Translations under genes and position numbers: made by a program
Assembly: GCF_002162375.1 (NCBI RefSeq)
Contig: NZ_CP021425.1
Location: forward strand, 1,981,501 to 2,045,500
Origin: Oleiphilus messinensis
GTDB taxonomy: Bacteria; Pseudomonadota; Gammaproteobacteria; Pseudomonadales; Oleiphilaceae
DNA length: 64,000 nucleotides
Reading direction: 5' to 3'
Shown here: positions 17,196-26,326 of the stretch, one piece after another
Position numbering within the stretch: the stretch's first letter is position 1
How the letters are laid out: the number at the start of each line of letters is the position of its first letter
Notes under the pieces: model-generated
What the model was told of the DNA's origin: nothing
Seen by the model: only the letters and a program-made list of their open reading frames with translations
The model's database searches: none

Positions 17196-19232
17196 ATGAA
17201 TGCCAAGGTTCAAGCTGTCCCCGTAAGCAGCCCGGATTTAATTCCGGTATCTGAATGTGCCGAGCAGGTCGCGTTTGAAGATACGCAAGAAGCCCCTCAC
17301 GTTATTGTGGTTGGGGCTGGGCCTGTTGGAATCCGGTTCGTTGAAGAACTGATGAAGCGAAAACGGAATGTCAAAATTACGCTGTTTGGTGATGAACCCT
17401 GGGCACCCTATAACAGAGTGAAATTGTCTTGTTTATTGTCGGGTGACGTCTCTCTGGAAGAAATTGAGCTGACCTTGCCAGAATCGCAAGAGAACCGCAT
17501 TTTAAAGCATTACAACTGCCGTGTTGAAAAAATTGTCCGCGAAGAAAAGGTGGTTATCGACGAGACCGGAGTAGCTCATTCTTACGATCATCTGGTTCTG
17601 GCGACCGGGTCTCGTCCATTCGTTCCGAATGTATCCGGTCGGGAAATTCAGGGGGTGTTCACATTCCGGAGCCTGGGGGATACCGCATCGTTGCTCGCCC
17701 GCAGTGCCCGTAGTCGGCATTGTCTTGTGGTCGGTGGTGGTTTGCTGGGTTTGGAAGCGGCAAAGGCCCTTGGTCGGTCTTCAACTCGAGTGACGGTCGT
17801 GCAACAGGGCCCTTTTGTGATGAATCGGCAATTGGATCAGGACGGTGCACACATTTTGCAAAAGCGTCTCGCGGAAATGGGCATCGAGGTTCTGGTCGGA
17901 AATGGCGTCAGAGCAATTGTCGGTGACCGTTCGGTTGAAGGCGTTACGCTTCGCAATGGTGAGCTGGTTGCCTGTGATACGGTCGTATTCTGCGCGGGCA
18001 TCAAAGCCAATCTTGAGTTGGCTCGATCTGCATGGTTAAAAGTTAATCAAGGCATTGTGGTCGATGACAATCTTCGCACTACAGATGAATCGATATTCGC
18101 CATTGGAGAATGTGCAGAGCATCGAGGCTTAACCTACGGAATTGTCCAGCCTGGATTTGAACAGGCGTCCATCGCCGCTGAGGTGCTAAGCGGCGGTCAT
18201 GCAACGTATTTAGGCTCCACTTCCGCAACCGAATTAAAAGTGGTGGGGGAGTCTGTTTTCAGTGCCGGTCAGATTGAGGCGGAAAGTCGAGGTCTTGCCG
18301 AGCGTCAGATTGTTCATAAGCGACCCCGGAAATCCAGTTATCGAAAACTGGTTCTCAAAAAGGGGCATTTGGTCGGGGCGATTGGTGTCGGAGACTGGAG
18401 TGATGCGCCAAGGCTGAAGGAGATGGTGATTAACCGGAAACGATTGCTGCCCTGGCAGCAAGTCCGTTTCCTGCTAACCGGGAATGTCTTTCCCGCAGGT
18501 GATAGTCAGGATATCCGAACCTGGCCGGATGATGCGTTGATCTGTAATTGCCGGGGCGTCACCAAAGGCGAACTGGTTCGGGTGCAAGGTCAAACCCAGT
18601 GTTCACTGGCGCAGCTTAAAGAGACCACGGGCGCGTCAACGGTGTGTGGCTCTTGCCAGCCATTGGTTGCCAGTTTATATGGCGAAGCAGGTGAGCCGGT
18701 AAAAACACCGGGCCAGTATTCGCTGCTAACGGCTGCTGCCCTGAGCCTGTGCTTCGTGATGGCGCTGGTTTTGATTGGCCCGCTGCCATTTTCGCAATCT
18801 GTCCAGGATCCCTGGCCAATCGATCTATTGTGGACGGACGGACTCTACAAACAAATATCCGGCTTTACCCTCTTGGGGCTCTCACTATTGGCATTAACTG
18901 TTTCGCTGCGTAAACGCATCAAACGCATACAACTATGGGCGTTCAGCAGTTGGCGCGTAGTGCATGTCATTTTAGGTGTATTGATGGTGTTAACGCTGGG
19001 CATGCATACCGGCCTGCAATCCGGCAGCAACCTGAATCAATTACTCATGATCGACTTTGTCGCCGTTATTGCTGCTGGCGCGCTGGCATCGGTGGTGATC
19101 GCAAAAGAGTCGATATTCGGCAGCCGATTTGGCAAAACCCTTCGGTCCTGGTGGACCTGGGGACACATACTGTTTATGTGGCCGTTTCCCGTTCTTCTCC
19201 TGGTTCACATTGTCAGTGTTTATTACTTCTAG
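17196..19232 (+). CDS. NirB-like FAD/NAD(P) oxidoreductase fused to BFD-type [2Fe-2S] and membrane domain
   Basis: About 678 residues in three parts. Residues 35-330 form a two-dinucleotide-fold pyridine nucleotide-disulphide oxidoreductase, with VVGAGPVGIRFVE for FAD, ATGSRPF, and VVGGGLLGLEAA for NAD(P). Residues about 440-490 form a BFD-like [2Fe-2S] domain (ICNC and VCGSC). The C-terminal 165 residues hold about four membrane helices with several His (HVILG, MHTGL, WGHILF, LVHIVS) that could bind haem b. It resembles the flavin half of NirB but lacks the sirohaem domain. It probably carries electrons from NAD(P)H to the membrane. The ATG at 17196 is used; GTG 17184 is possible. It is first of a redox gene series. 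Confidence 0.75.
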   Translation: MNAKVQAVPVSSPDLIPVSECAEQVAFEDTQEAPHVIVVGAGPVGIRFVEELMKRKRNVKITLFGDEPWAPYNRVKLSCLLSGDVSLEEIELTLPESQENRILKHYNCRVEKIVREEKVVIDETGVAHSYDHLVLATGSRPFVPNVSGREIQGVFTFRSLGDTASLLARSARSRHCLVVGGGLLGLEAAKALGRSSTRVTVVQQGPFVMNRQLDQDGAHILQKRLAEMGIEVLVGNGVRAIVGDRSVEGVTLRNGELVACDTVVFCAGIKANLELARSAWLKVNQGIVVDDNLRTTDESIFAIGECAEHRGLTYGIVQPGFEQASIAAEVLSGGHATYLGSTSATELKVVGESVFSAGQIEAESRGLAERQIVHKRPRKSSYRKLVLKKGHLVGAIGVGDWSDAPRLKEMVINRKRLLPWQQVRFLLTGNVFPAGDSQDIRTWPDDALICNCRGVTKGELVRVQGQTQCSLAQLKETTGASTVCGSCQPLVASLYGEAGEPVKTPGQYSLLTAAALSLCFVMALVLIGPLPFSQSVQDPWPIDLLWTDGLYKQISGFTLLGLSLLALTVSLRKRIKRIQLWAFSSWRVVHVILGVLMVLTLGMHTGLQSGSNLNQLLMIDFVAVIAAGALASVVIAKESIFGSRFGKTLRSWWTWGHILFMWPFPVLLLVHIVSVYYF

Positions 19233-19267
19233 TGGCCCGATTTTATACTTCGTGAAAGCAGTTAAAC

Positions 19268-20617
19268 ATGATGAAAAAAACGATTTGGTTGGTTTGGGGG
19301 CTTCTGTCGTTGGCATTAGCCAGCTACTACGGTTATCAGTTACTGATGCCGGGGGACAAGTCCGAGTTTTTAATCGGCGATGCAAGTCATGGGCATTTCC
19401 AGATCGAGCTTGACTGTGAAAGCTGCCATACCTCTCCTTTTGGTGGGCAGGAAGTGTTGCAGGACGCCTGTGTGAATTGTCATGGTGCCGAGCTGGAAGC
19501 GGTGAACGATTCCCACCCCAAAAACAAGTTCACAGATCCCCGAAATGCTGACCGGGTTGAGATTCTGGATGCCCGGTACTGTGTTACCTGTCACGTTGAG
19601 CACCAGGAGGAGCGCACGCACGAAATGGGTGTGACCGTGCCTGAGGATTTTTGCTTTCGTTGTCATCAGGATATTGGTTCTGACCGGCCATCACATGAAG
19701 GTTTGACCTTTGATACCTGTGCCAGTGCAGGGTGCCACAACTACCATGACAATCTCGCGCTCTACGAAGCGTTTCTGGTCAAGCATGCGGAAGGGGCAGA
19801 AACCGATTTGATGGCCACCATGCTCGAGCGGACTTTTGCCACTGAATATCAGGAAAAGCACAAGCCTGAGTCACTGACGATTGCAGATTTGAACCCGGCA
19901 GATCTCAAACAGGCCAGTGCCGATGTATTGCAGCACTGGCAGGACAGTGGCCATGCTGAAGCGGGTGTAACTTGCTCCGGTTGTCATCAAGGGGAACAGA
20001 ATAGCGAAAGCTGGATTGCCCAACCCGGCCTTGCACAATGCAGTGAGTGCCATACATCTGAAGTTCAGGACTTTGTCGCCAGTCGTCATGGTATGCGTTT
20101 GAATCCGGACATGGCGATGAAAATGAGTCCGATGTCACCGGGAATGGGTCGACTGGAATTCAAACCCGATGCCTTAAGTTCGGTGCAAGGCTGTGCGGCC
20201 TGTCATCAACCCCACCAATACCAGACTCAACCAGCGATGGCGGAAGCCTGTGTTGGTTGTCATGACGACGAACATACCAATAATTTTGCGCAATCTCCCC
20301 ACGGCCAACTGTGGCAGAAAGTAAAAGAAGGGGCGTTACCGGAAGAGCGAGGTGTCGCTTGTTCAACCTGCCATATGCCGAGAGAGCATGTGCAGATTAA
20401 TGGAAAAGACGTGGTTCGGGTACAACACAATCCGAATCATAACCTGAGACCGAATGAAAAAATGATCCGGAGTAGCTGCATGAATTGCCACTCACTGGCT
20501 TTCTCCATTGATGCTTTGGCTGATCCGGATCTGATTCGCAGTAACTTCTCTGGCAAACCGGCTAAGCACATTGAATCCATTGATATGGCGCTTTCCCGGG
20601 TCAAAGAAAAAAACTAA
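19268..20617 (+). CDS. multihaem cytochrome c (10 CXXCH plus one CX4CH)
   Basis: A 449-residue exported protein with an N-terminal signal anchor (residues 5-25). I count ten CXXCH motifs (CESCH, CVNCH, CVTCH, CFRCH, CSGCH, CSECH, CAACH, CVGCH, CSTCH, CMNCH) and one CASAGCH, a CX4CH variant, between the fourth and sixth. Extra His residues could be distal ligands. It should be a periplasmic electron carrier or reductase attached to the membrane. It lies 35 bp after the flavoprotein, whose membrane domain is its likely electron donor. Family membership beyond multihaem cytochrome (NrfA/c554-like) is not decided. Confidence 0.88.
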   Translation: MMKKTIWLVWGLLSLALASYYGYQLLMPGDKSEFLIGDASHGHFQIELDCESCHTSPFGGQEVLQDACVNCHGAELEAVNDSHPKNKFTDPRNADRVEILDARYCVTCHVEHQEERTHEMGVTVPEDFCFRCHQDIGSDRPSHEGLTFDTCASAGCHNYHDNLALYEAFLVKHAEGAETDLMATMLERTFATEYQEKHKPESLTIADLNPADLKQASADVLQHWQDSGHAEAGVTCSGCHQGEQNSESWIAQPGLAQCSECHTSEVQDFVASRHGMRLNPDMAMKMSPMSPGMGRLEFKPDALSSVQGCAACHQPHQYQTQPAMAEACVGCHDDEHTNNFAQSPHGQLWQKVKEGALPEERGVACSTCHMPREHVQINGKDVVRVQHNPNHNLRPNEKMIRSSCMNCHSLAFSIDALADPDLIRSNFSGKPAKHIESIDMALSRVKEKN

Positions 20618-20677
20618 CAATAAGAACAAAAAGCACATTACGAAAAGACGACTGATACTAAACAAGAGGATGTATCC

Positions 20678-21259
20678 ATGAAAAAGACCAATACAATCTT
20701 GAAATCTATGGCTGTAGCAAGTGTGGCGGGCATGGCTCTCGTGGGCTGTGGTGGAGAGGAAAAGGCAGGCATTGCGCCTGAGGTTTATACCGACTCTCTG
20801 TTTGCAGTGATGAAGGCGGATCGAACGAACTATACCAAATTAATTGTTAAGCGCCTTGGTCCCAGTGGTGCTGCATCCATCAAGCCTGCTGAGCATTGGA
20901 AAGATTTGGAGAACGGGGCACCGCTACCGGCGCAAATGTTCCGTGCAGGTGCTGAAGAGGTAGGGCGCTTGACAGACAAGTTCACCTACTCGTTACAATC
21001 CACCTGGCCTATCAACAAGCAGAATGCGCCGCGTACCGAAATGGAAAAAGCCGGGCTCAAATACATCGAAGAAAACCCAGGGCAAAACTTTTACGGTACT
21101 GAGGAGCTGGGTGGGCAGAAGTACTTTACCGCCGTTTACCCTGACGTAGCCGTTGCGGAGCCTTGTGTAACCTGCCACAACGATCATAAAGACAGCCCCC
21201 GTACTGATTTCAAAATCGGGGAAGTTATGGGCGGCGTCGTGATTCGGGTGCCCATGTAG
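20678..21259 (+). CDS. DUF3365 (Tll0287-like) haem lipoprotein
   Basis: A 193-residue product with a lipoprotein signal (ALVGCGGEE, lipobox Cys near residue 24) and one haem-binding motif CVTCHNDH close to the C terminus. The body, including FYGTEEL and VMGGVVIRVPM, fits the DUF3365/Tll0287-like sensor or haem-binding family. It lies 60 bp after the multihaem cytochrome gene and may be an outer partner or redox sensor of it. A good ribosome site (AAGAGGATG) precedes the start. Confidence 0.75.
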   Translation: MKKTNTILKSMAVASVAGMALVGCGGEEKAGIAPEVYTDSLFAVMKADRTNYTKLIVKRLGPSGAASIKPAEHWKDLENGAPLPAQMFRAGAEEVGRLTDKFTYSLQSTWPINKQNAPRTEMEKAGLKYIEENPGQNFYGTEELGGQKYFTAVYPDVAVAEPCVTCHNDHKDSPRTDFKIGEVMGGVVIRVPM

Positions 21260-21404
21260 TTATAGAAGTACCAATGTAGACTAAGCTTGGTTTGCTTAAT
21301 AAATGTTCAAATTCTAAAGCGCTTTTTAGCGTTGATACGTAACCGTCTTATATTTGAGTAATAGGGCGGAGTTGAAAAATAAAGATCCATCTCGGGAGAA
21401 GGAT

Positions 21405-21764
21405 ATGACAACGTTATATGAAAAATTGGGTGGGGCTGCTGCGGTCGATGCGGCTGTGGATATTTTTTACCGTAAAGTGCTGGCGGATGATCGTATTTCC
21501 GAGTATTTCGATGACATCGACATGGATAAACAGGCACAGAAGCAGAAAGCCTTCCTGACCATGGTATTCGGTGGACCAAACGAATATACCGGGAAAGATA
21601 TGCGTGAAGCCCATAAAAACCTGAAAGGCCTGAATGATACCCATGTTGATGCGGTTATCGAGAATCTCGGCGCAACCTTGAAAGAGTTGGGTGTCGCTGA
21701 TGAAGACATTCAGCAGGTTGCGAGTATTGCAGAAAGCGTACGCGGTGATGTTCTGAATCGCTGA
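21405..21764 (+). CDS. group 1 truncated haemoglobin
   Basis: A 119-residue 2-on-2 globin. It begins MTTLYEKLGGAAAVDAAVD, the usual start of the group, followed by FYRKVLADDRI and YFDDIDMDKQAQKQKAFLTM; the proximal His is in MREAHKNLKGL (near residue 68). ATG 21405 is chosen over an upstream in-frame start at 21354 because GGGAGAAGG-like ribosome sequence lies just before it and the family starts there. Group 1 proteins bind O2 and detoxify NO. The next gene is a ferredoxin-reductase that could re-reduce it. Confidence 0.9.
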   Translation: MTTLYEKLGGAAAVDAAVDIFYRKVLADDRISEYFDDIDMDKQAQKQKAFLTMVFGGPNEYTGKDMREAHKNLKGLNDTHVDAVIENLGATLKELGVADEDIQQVASIAESVRGDVLNR

Positions 21765-21867
21765 TACGAGTCAGAGAGCTCTCAGATGCTGGCGGGTCTC
21801 TGAGGGCTTCAACCTGCGGGGTACATGGTTTACAGCGCGAACTTTGAACGTGAATTTTGGAGCATAA

Positions 21868-22839
21868 ATGGCGGTAGTAAAATACGATGGGGGCGTTTAT
21901 GAAATAACGCCGGATGCAAGTGTTCTTGATGTGCTGCTAGACAGCGGGGTAGAAATCCCCTTTGGCTGCAAGTCTGGCGTTTGCCATGCCTGCATGATGC
22001 AGGTGGTCGATGGTAATGTCCCCGCGGCCGCGACGCAGGGACTAAGAGATACCCATAAACAAAAAGGTTACTTTTTGGCGTGTCAGTGTGTTCCGGAAGT
22101 TGACCTTGAAATCGCGAATGCAGATCAAGCGTTAGCAAAATATGCGTATAGTGCAATGGAGTATTCCCGCATGGGCGGTGATATTCTTCGTTTGAGATTA
22201 ACACCTGAAGATAATCAGCATTCGATCCAGTATCGGTCAGGCCAGTATATTAATTTATGGTTGAACGGTGAATGCCGAAGTTTTTCTGTTGCGAGTGTCC
22301 CTGAGCTGGAGACCTTTGTCGAACTGCATATTCAGCTCCGTAGTGATGGGCACATAACCGGTAACCTTGAGTCTTTTCTGTCGAGTAATCAGCCCGTCGT
22401 AATTCAGGGCGCGATGGGAGATTGCTTTTACTTACCGGAGATGGGGAGCTCCCCCTTGGTGTTAGCCGGTCTGGGGACGGGTTTAGCGCCGTTATACGGT
22501 ATTGTGCGTGATGCACTGAATCAGCAGCACAGTAAACCGATATATCTTTTTGCCGGTGCCCGTGACCAAGAGAGTTTATATCTTCATGATGCGTTGCTGG
22601 AATTATCCGGACGTCATGATAATTTGCATTATTATCCATCCGTTCTGGAAGCGGAAGACGGCATGGAGAGTCGTTCCATCTATGACCTCATTCGTGATAC
22701 CTTGCCATCAACCGCCGACTTTAAAGCCTTTGTTTGCGGTAATCAGAATGCAGTGAAAAAGTTACGGAAGCAGATATTTCTGTCCGGGGCCAGCATGAAG
22801 GATATTTTTGCTGACCCCTTTGTATCCCCGATTGATTAG
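21868..22839 (+). CDS. [2Fe-2S] ferredoxin-NAD(P)H oxidoreductase
   Basis: A 323-residue reductase with an N-terminal plant-type ferredoxin domain (CKSGVCHACMM, with a fourth Cys in FLACQC), then an FAD domain (RSGQYINLWLNG, RSFSVAS) and an NAD-binding domain (VLAGLGTGLAPLYGI, VCGNQNAV). This is the electron-transfer component type seen with oxygenases and with globin NO dioxygenases. It is 100 bp downstream of the truncated haemoglobin and on the same strand, which suggests it is the globin's reductase. No oxygenase gene is present beside it. Confidence 0.85.
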   Translation: MAVVKYDGGVYEITPDASVLDVLLDSGVEIPFGCKSGVCHACMMQVVDGNVPAAATQGLRDTHKQKGYFLACQCVPEVDLEIANADQALAKYAYSAMEYSRMGGDILRLRLTPEDNQHSIQYRSGQYINLWLNGECRSFSVASVPELETFVELHIQLRSDGHITGNLESFLSSNQPVVIQGAMGDCFYLPEMGSSPLVLAGLGTGLAPLYGIVRDALNQQHSKPIYLFAGARDQESLYLHDALLELSGRHDNLHYYPSVLEAEDGMESRSIYDLIRDTLPSTADFKAFVCGNQNAVKKLRKQIFLSGASMKDIFADPFVSPID

Positions 22840-23426
22840 TTGAAATGGCCATGGACAGCATGGACAATATCCGAGAATGTCCGTGCTTTCTCATTGCTGT
22901 AGTAAGGCTGATTCAATCGTTCTGCAGTTTTGGAAGCAGAAATCAGTCCACGCAGTTCACCCGCTTCCGCGCTTGATTGTGATATCAGCATGTATTCCAC
23001 TCCAGCTCTGTGAAATGTCGCCATGACCTGGGCGACCGTCGCATGTTGCAGATCTTCCAATCGAACACTGACGACGCACTCGTTCGCTTGCATGATGTCT
23101 TTTGCTTGCAAGTCGCCTAAATGAGCCCCCATTTCATGTGCGACTGACATCGCTTTTTTGCCGAGCACGTCTTTCAGTGTCAGCACGCCCAGGCAGTTTC
23201 CGGCGTGATTTACCACCAACAGGAAGGCGGTATGGTTGGTTTGCATGATATGTTTTGCATCATTCAACGAGCCATGTGCTTCAATCGTGCAGGGGGATTC
23301 TTTCGTGAAGTCCTGCATAATTGCAACAGCGGGTTCGTCGCCGTTCAATCTGGCTGGAATGTCTGGTGCGATGAGTTTGTTTGTACCTTTCAGAATTTCA
23401 TATGGCATAGGGTTAGTGGTAGGCAT
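22836..23426 (-). CDS. CBS-domain protein
   Basis: A 196-residue protein with two CBS repeats at about residues 32-90 and 105-175. The first includes HIMQTNHTAFLLVVN followed by LGVLTLKDVLGKK; the second includes VMATFHRAGVEYMLIS followed by LRGLISASKTAERL. CBS pairs bind adenine nucleotides and act as regulators. It is convergent with the reductase gene, overlapping it by 4 bp. A link to the redox module is suggested only by position. Confidence 0.78.
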   Translation of the reverse strand: MPTTNPMPYEILKGTNKLIAPDIPARLNGDEPAVAIMQDFTKESPCTIEAHGSLNDAKHIMQTNHTAFLLVVNHAGNCLGVLTLKDVLGKKAMSVAHEMGAHLGDLQAKDIMQANECVVSVRLEDLQHATVAQVMATFHRAGVEYMLISQSSAEAGELRGLISASKTAERLNQPYYSNEKARTFSDIVHAVHGHFN

Positions 23427-23556
23427 GGTATCACCTCAATAATCGTTTGGTTTAAGTTCCTGTGCGCGTCAAGGTGATCGAAGTTTTATGTTGATCTGGA
23501 TATTGACGCTTTCTTCTAATTTGCATCGCTCCGGTAACAGAGACGATCAGACGAGA

Positions 23557-23862
23557 CTAGGAAAACGACTTTTGAGGGGGAGCCTGAGGCCAGATGAAGT
23601 AGCAGGTTTGCCGCTGGATGAATGAGCTTGGAAAAAACGCAAGTTTGTTCCCGGTATCCGGAATCCTGCCAAGATGGCTATCATCCGGGTGAAGCCAGAG
23701 CGAATCGGAATCGGAACTGTCACCGGTATTGATGTCGGATTGCAGTTCATCAATAAGTTGAATGGCTGGATCAAGCGTAGCGGTATCAACAAACGAGCAG
23801 AAGCCTGCGCTAGTGTATGCCAGCGTGACTAAAAACAGAAAGTAAGAAAGCCAATGTCTCAT
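23557..23862 (-). CDS. small exported protein of unknown function
   Basis: A 101-residue frame with a plausible signal peptide (MRHWLSYFLFLVTLAYTSAG, cleavage near residue 20) followed by an acidic, Ser/Asp-rich region (GDSSDSDSLW) and a C-terminal part without known motif. I do not recognise a family. A competing overlapping frame on the same strand lacks a signal sequence. The signal peptide is the only support. Confidence 0.4.
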   Translation of the reverse strand: MRHWLSYFLFLVTLAYTSAGFCSFVDTATLDPAIQLIDELQSDINTGDSSDSDSLWLHPDDSHLGRIPDTGNKLAFFPSSFIQRQTCYFIWPQAPPQKSFS

Positions 23863-24180
23863 TTTCGTCTCAAGCTTCGTTAATTTAGCGTCATTCTCGG
23901 TTTCCAGCGCTCGGTTTCCAACCCATGGCCCCGTCAGGAACGGTTCTGTTGAGTGGAACTGAAAATTCGTTACCGCTTATCTTCTATATTAGTATTCAAG
24001 TGGATCGCAAACCAGACCAGGCGACTAGCCAATAGTCGTATTTTGTCATTTTTTTACAGTCGTTTGTGTGGGATGACACTCATTTGGTGCATCGTGGGGG
24101 CCTAAAAGGGATTTGATCTCTGGTTCATGTGTCACTTTGTAAATCCTTTTGCGCGCTCGTATTTTGTCGGCTATTACTTA
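23863..24180. other. intergenic stretch, nothing recognised
   Basis: This spacer has no convincing gene, hairpin or RNA. It is moderately AT-rich in its second half and leads into the 17-bp tandem repeat before the pilU gene, so it presumably carries that gene's promoter. Confidence 0.4.
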
Positions 24181-24231
24181 TGACATCGTTTGTTATATGA
24201 CATTGTTTGTTATATGACATTGTTTGTGAAA
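24181..24231. repeat. three tandem 17-bp units
   Basis: TGACATYGTTTGTTATA is repeated three times in direct succession (24181-24197, 24198-24214, 24215-24231), the last unit with a variant end. It lies 53 bp before the pilU start and could be a regulator-binding array or a slippage-prone promoter element. Confidence 0.85.
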
Positions 24232-24284
24232 CCACAATGACTAGTGGTGAACCCCAAGGACAGAATTTCGAGGCATCAGTCGCT

Positions 24285-25490
24285 ATGAATTTCAATGATT
24301 GTTTGACCGTTCTTGCTAAAAATGACGGATCAGATCTCTATTTGAGCACTGGAGCACCCCCGTGTGCCAAATTTCACGGCAAGCTCCGGCCTGTCGACAA
24401 GACACCCTTACCACCGGGTGCGATTCGGGAAATTGCATACTCGATTATGGATGAAGAGCAGCGACAGGAATTTGATCATGAGCTGGAAATGAACCTGGCT
24501 TATACCATTCCCGGTGTGGGTCGCTTCCGGGTCAACATCTTTAAACAGCGCAATGAAATATCGATTGTTGCCCGTAACATCGTAACCGAGATTCCAAGTG
24601 CGGACTCGCTGGGGCTCCCGAATGTGCTCAAAGAAGTGATTATGAGCAAGCGTGGGTTGATACTCTTTGTGGGCGCTACAGGCTCCGGGAAATCGACTTC
24701 GCTTGCTGCCTTGATCGATCACCGGAATTCAAACAGTGGCGGCCATATTATCACCATTGAAGATCCGGTCGAGTTTGTGCACAAGCACAAGAAATGCATC
24801 ATCAATCAACGCGAGGTGGGTGTGGATACCCGAAGCTACCACGCTGCGTTGAAGAACACATTACGCCAGGCTCCCGACGTTATTCTGATTGGAGAAATCC
24901 GGGATCAGGAGACCATGGAGCACGCGATAGCATTTGCCGAGACCGGGCACTTGTGTATCTCCACACTGCACGCCAACAATGCCAACCAGGCATTGGATCG
25001 GATTATTAACTTCTTCCCTGAAGAGCGCCGTCATCAACTCCTGATGGATCTGTCGCTTAACCTGCGGGCGTTTATCTCTCAACGGCTTGTACCCACTGTT
25101 GACAATAAACGTTGCGCTGCAATTGAAATTCTTTTAGGTACCCCTTCTGTGAGTGAGTTGATCAGTCGTGGGGAAGTTGAAAGCATTAAAGAAATTATGG
25201 AAAAATCCGAAAACCTCGGGATGCAAACATTTGATTCCGCGTTGTTTAAATTACACATGGAAGGACGCATTACAATCGAGGAGGCCTTGAAGAACGCTGA
25301 CTCTGCAAATAACTTGAGGCTTAAGGTCAAGCTGGCCGGTGGCACAGTACCCCCTGCCATATCTGAATCGCAGAATGGGGACAAGAGTAAAGAAACTGCA
25401 AAACCATCGGCTTCGGGTTCTTCAAGTAGTTTTTCACTCTCTTTACAAGAGATTGAAGAAGACAAGGATGACGAAGAGGAAGAGCATTAG
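24285..25490 (+). CDS. pilU: PilT/PilU-family twitching motility ATPase
   Basis: A 401-residue secretion ATPase: Walker A GATGSGKST near residue 130, Asp box and Walker B ILIGEIRDQETMEHA, and the His box HLCISTLHANN. The sequence follows PilU more than PilT, with the start MNFNDCLTVLAKNDGSDLYL aligning to PilU. I therefore use ATG 24285, with GAGG 11 bp upstream, rather than ATG 24237 or TTG 24207. PilU assists PilT in pilus retraction at the inner membrane. No pilT is adjacent. The C-terminal 50 residues are Ser- and Asp/Glu-rich and longer than usual. Confidence 0.82.
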   Translation: MNFNDCLTVLAKNDGSDLYLSTGAPPCAKFHGKLRPVDKTPLPPGAIREIAYSIMDEEQRQEFDHELEMNLAYTIPGVGRFRVNIFKQRNEISIVARNIVTEIPSADSLGLPNVLKEVIMSKRGLILFVGATGSGKSTSLAALIDHRNSNSGGHIITIEDPVEFVHKHKKCIINQREVGVDTRSYHAALKNTLRQAPDVILIGEIRDQETMEHAIAFAETGHLCISTLHANNANQALDRIINFFPEERRHQLLMDLSLNLRAFISQRLVPTVDNKRCAAIEILLGTPSVSELISRGEVESIKEIMEKSENLGMQTFDSALFKLHMEGRITIEEALKNADSANNLRLKVKLAGGTVPPAISESQNGDKSKETAKPSASGSSSSFSLSLQEIEEDKDDEEEEH

Positions 25491-25514
25491 TTCAGGCGAT
25501 CAGGAGGGTAGGCA

Positions 25515-25955
25515 ATGGCTTCTAGAGAAACGCAGGATCAGAGGTTATTCTGGAACAGCTTCGACCGCTGCTTATCCTCGCCACAGCGAGACCAGCAATT
25601 TGCCGAAGACTTTTATCAACGGCTTTATTCCAGCGATAGAGCCATTGCCGAAATATTTGATCGAGTCAGTGTAAGCGATCAGCTCCACGCAGTGCGCCAG
25701 GCAGTTTATTTGTTACAGGAAATGACACCGCTGAAGCAAGCAGAAATAACCCTGGACAAGATACAAGCCATCCACCACCAGCATGAAATTCGCTTATCCA
25801 ATGCAATGCTGGACAAATGGCTCGAGTGCTTACTGGCCTCCGTAGAATTGGCCGACCCCGAATTCAACGAAACAGTGAAACAAGCCTGGATCGATATTCT
25901 GACACCAGCAGTGCACATCTTGAAGTCTTTGAATTTGGGTAATTGTGAGCATTAA
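25515..25955 (+). CDS. globin-like protein
   Basis: A 146-residue single-domain globin. The N-terminal A-helix region (LFWNSFDRCLSS), the B/C-E segment (FYQRLYSSDRAIAEIF) and the proximal-His region (IQAIHHQHEIRL, near residue 87) follow the 3-on-3 globin pattern. It begins 24 bp after pilU in the same direction, so the two may share a transcript. Possible roles are O2/NO sensing or binding; there is no output domain attached. It is the second globin in the window. Confidence 0.7.
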   Translation: MASRETQDQRLFWNSFDRCLSSPQRDQQFAEDFYQRLYSSDRAIAEIFDRVSVSDQLHAVRQAVYLLQEMTPLKQAEITLDKIQAIHHQHEIRLSNAMLDKWLECLLASVELADPEFNETVKQAWIDILTPAVHILKSLNLGNCEH

Positions 25956-26326
25956 GTCTGTACTTTTCATCCCGGACTGCTGGGCAAAACAACAGTTGTA
26001 ATGTCTGTGGGGGTTATTGTAGATATTCTGTCAATGTAGAACCTGAAAGTAACTGCGCAGTTTCTCCAGCTTCAAAAATTTAAGTATCTGATAAATATGG
26101 AAAATATATTTTATGTTTTTATTTACATAGACAAAGCGCCTGTCTATGTATGCCGGAATGCTCCCTTTTCCTCCAGCGAAAAGCTGATACACTCATAGTT
26201 AATGTTAGGTACAGCCACTGTTAATCGCGGTTACAAACGTGATAGATGCGAGAAATTTGGTGGGCTGGAAGGGATTTACGAAGCATGCAAAGTAATAAGT
26301 GTTATGCGTACACAGAGGGTGAGTAA
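25956..26326. other. boundary spacer with a 9-7-9 palindrome at 26125-26149
   Basis: This 370-bp AT-rich stretch holds no convincing gene. ACATAGACA and TGTCTATGT form a perfect 9-bp inverted repeat with a 7-bp spacer at 26125-26149. At 26301 the sequence GTTATGC matches the R' type core that begins a gene cassette. The spacer marks the change from core-like to accessory DNA; no integrase gene is seen. Confidence 0.45.

Noticed and set aside
24207-24284. Earlier starts for the pilU gene (TTG 24207, ATG 24237)
   Set aside because: They add residues with no counterpart in PilU, and the TTG lies in the tandem repeat.
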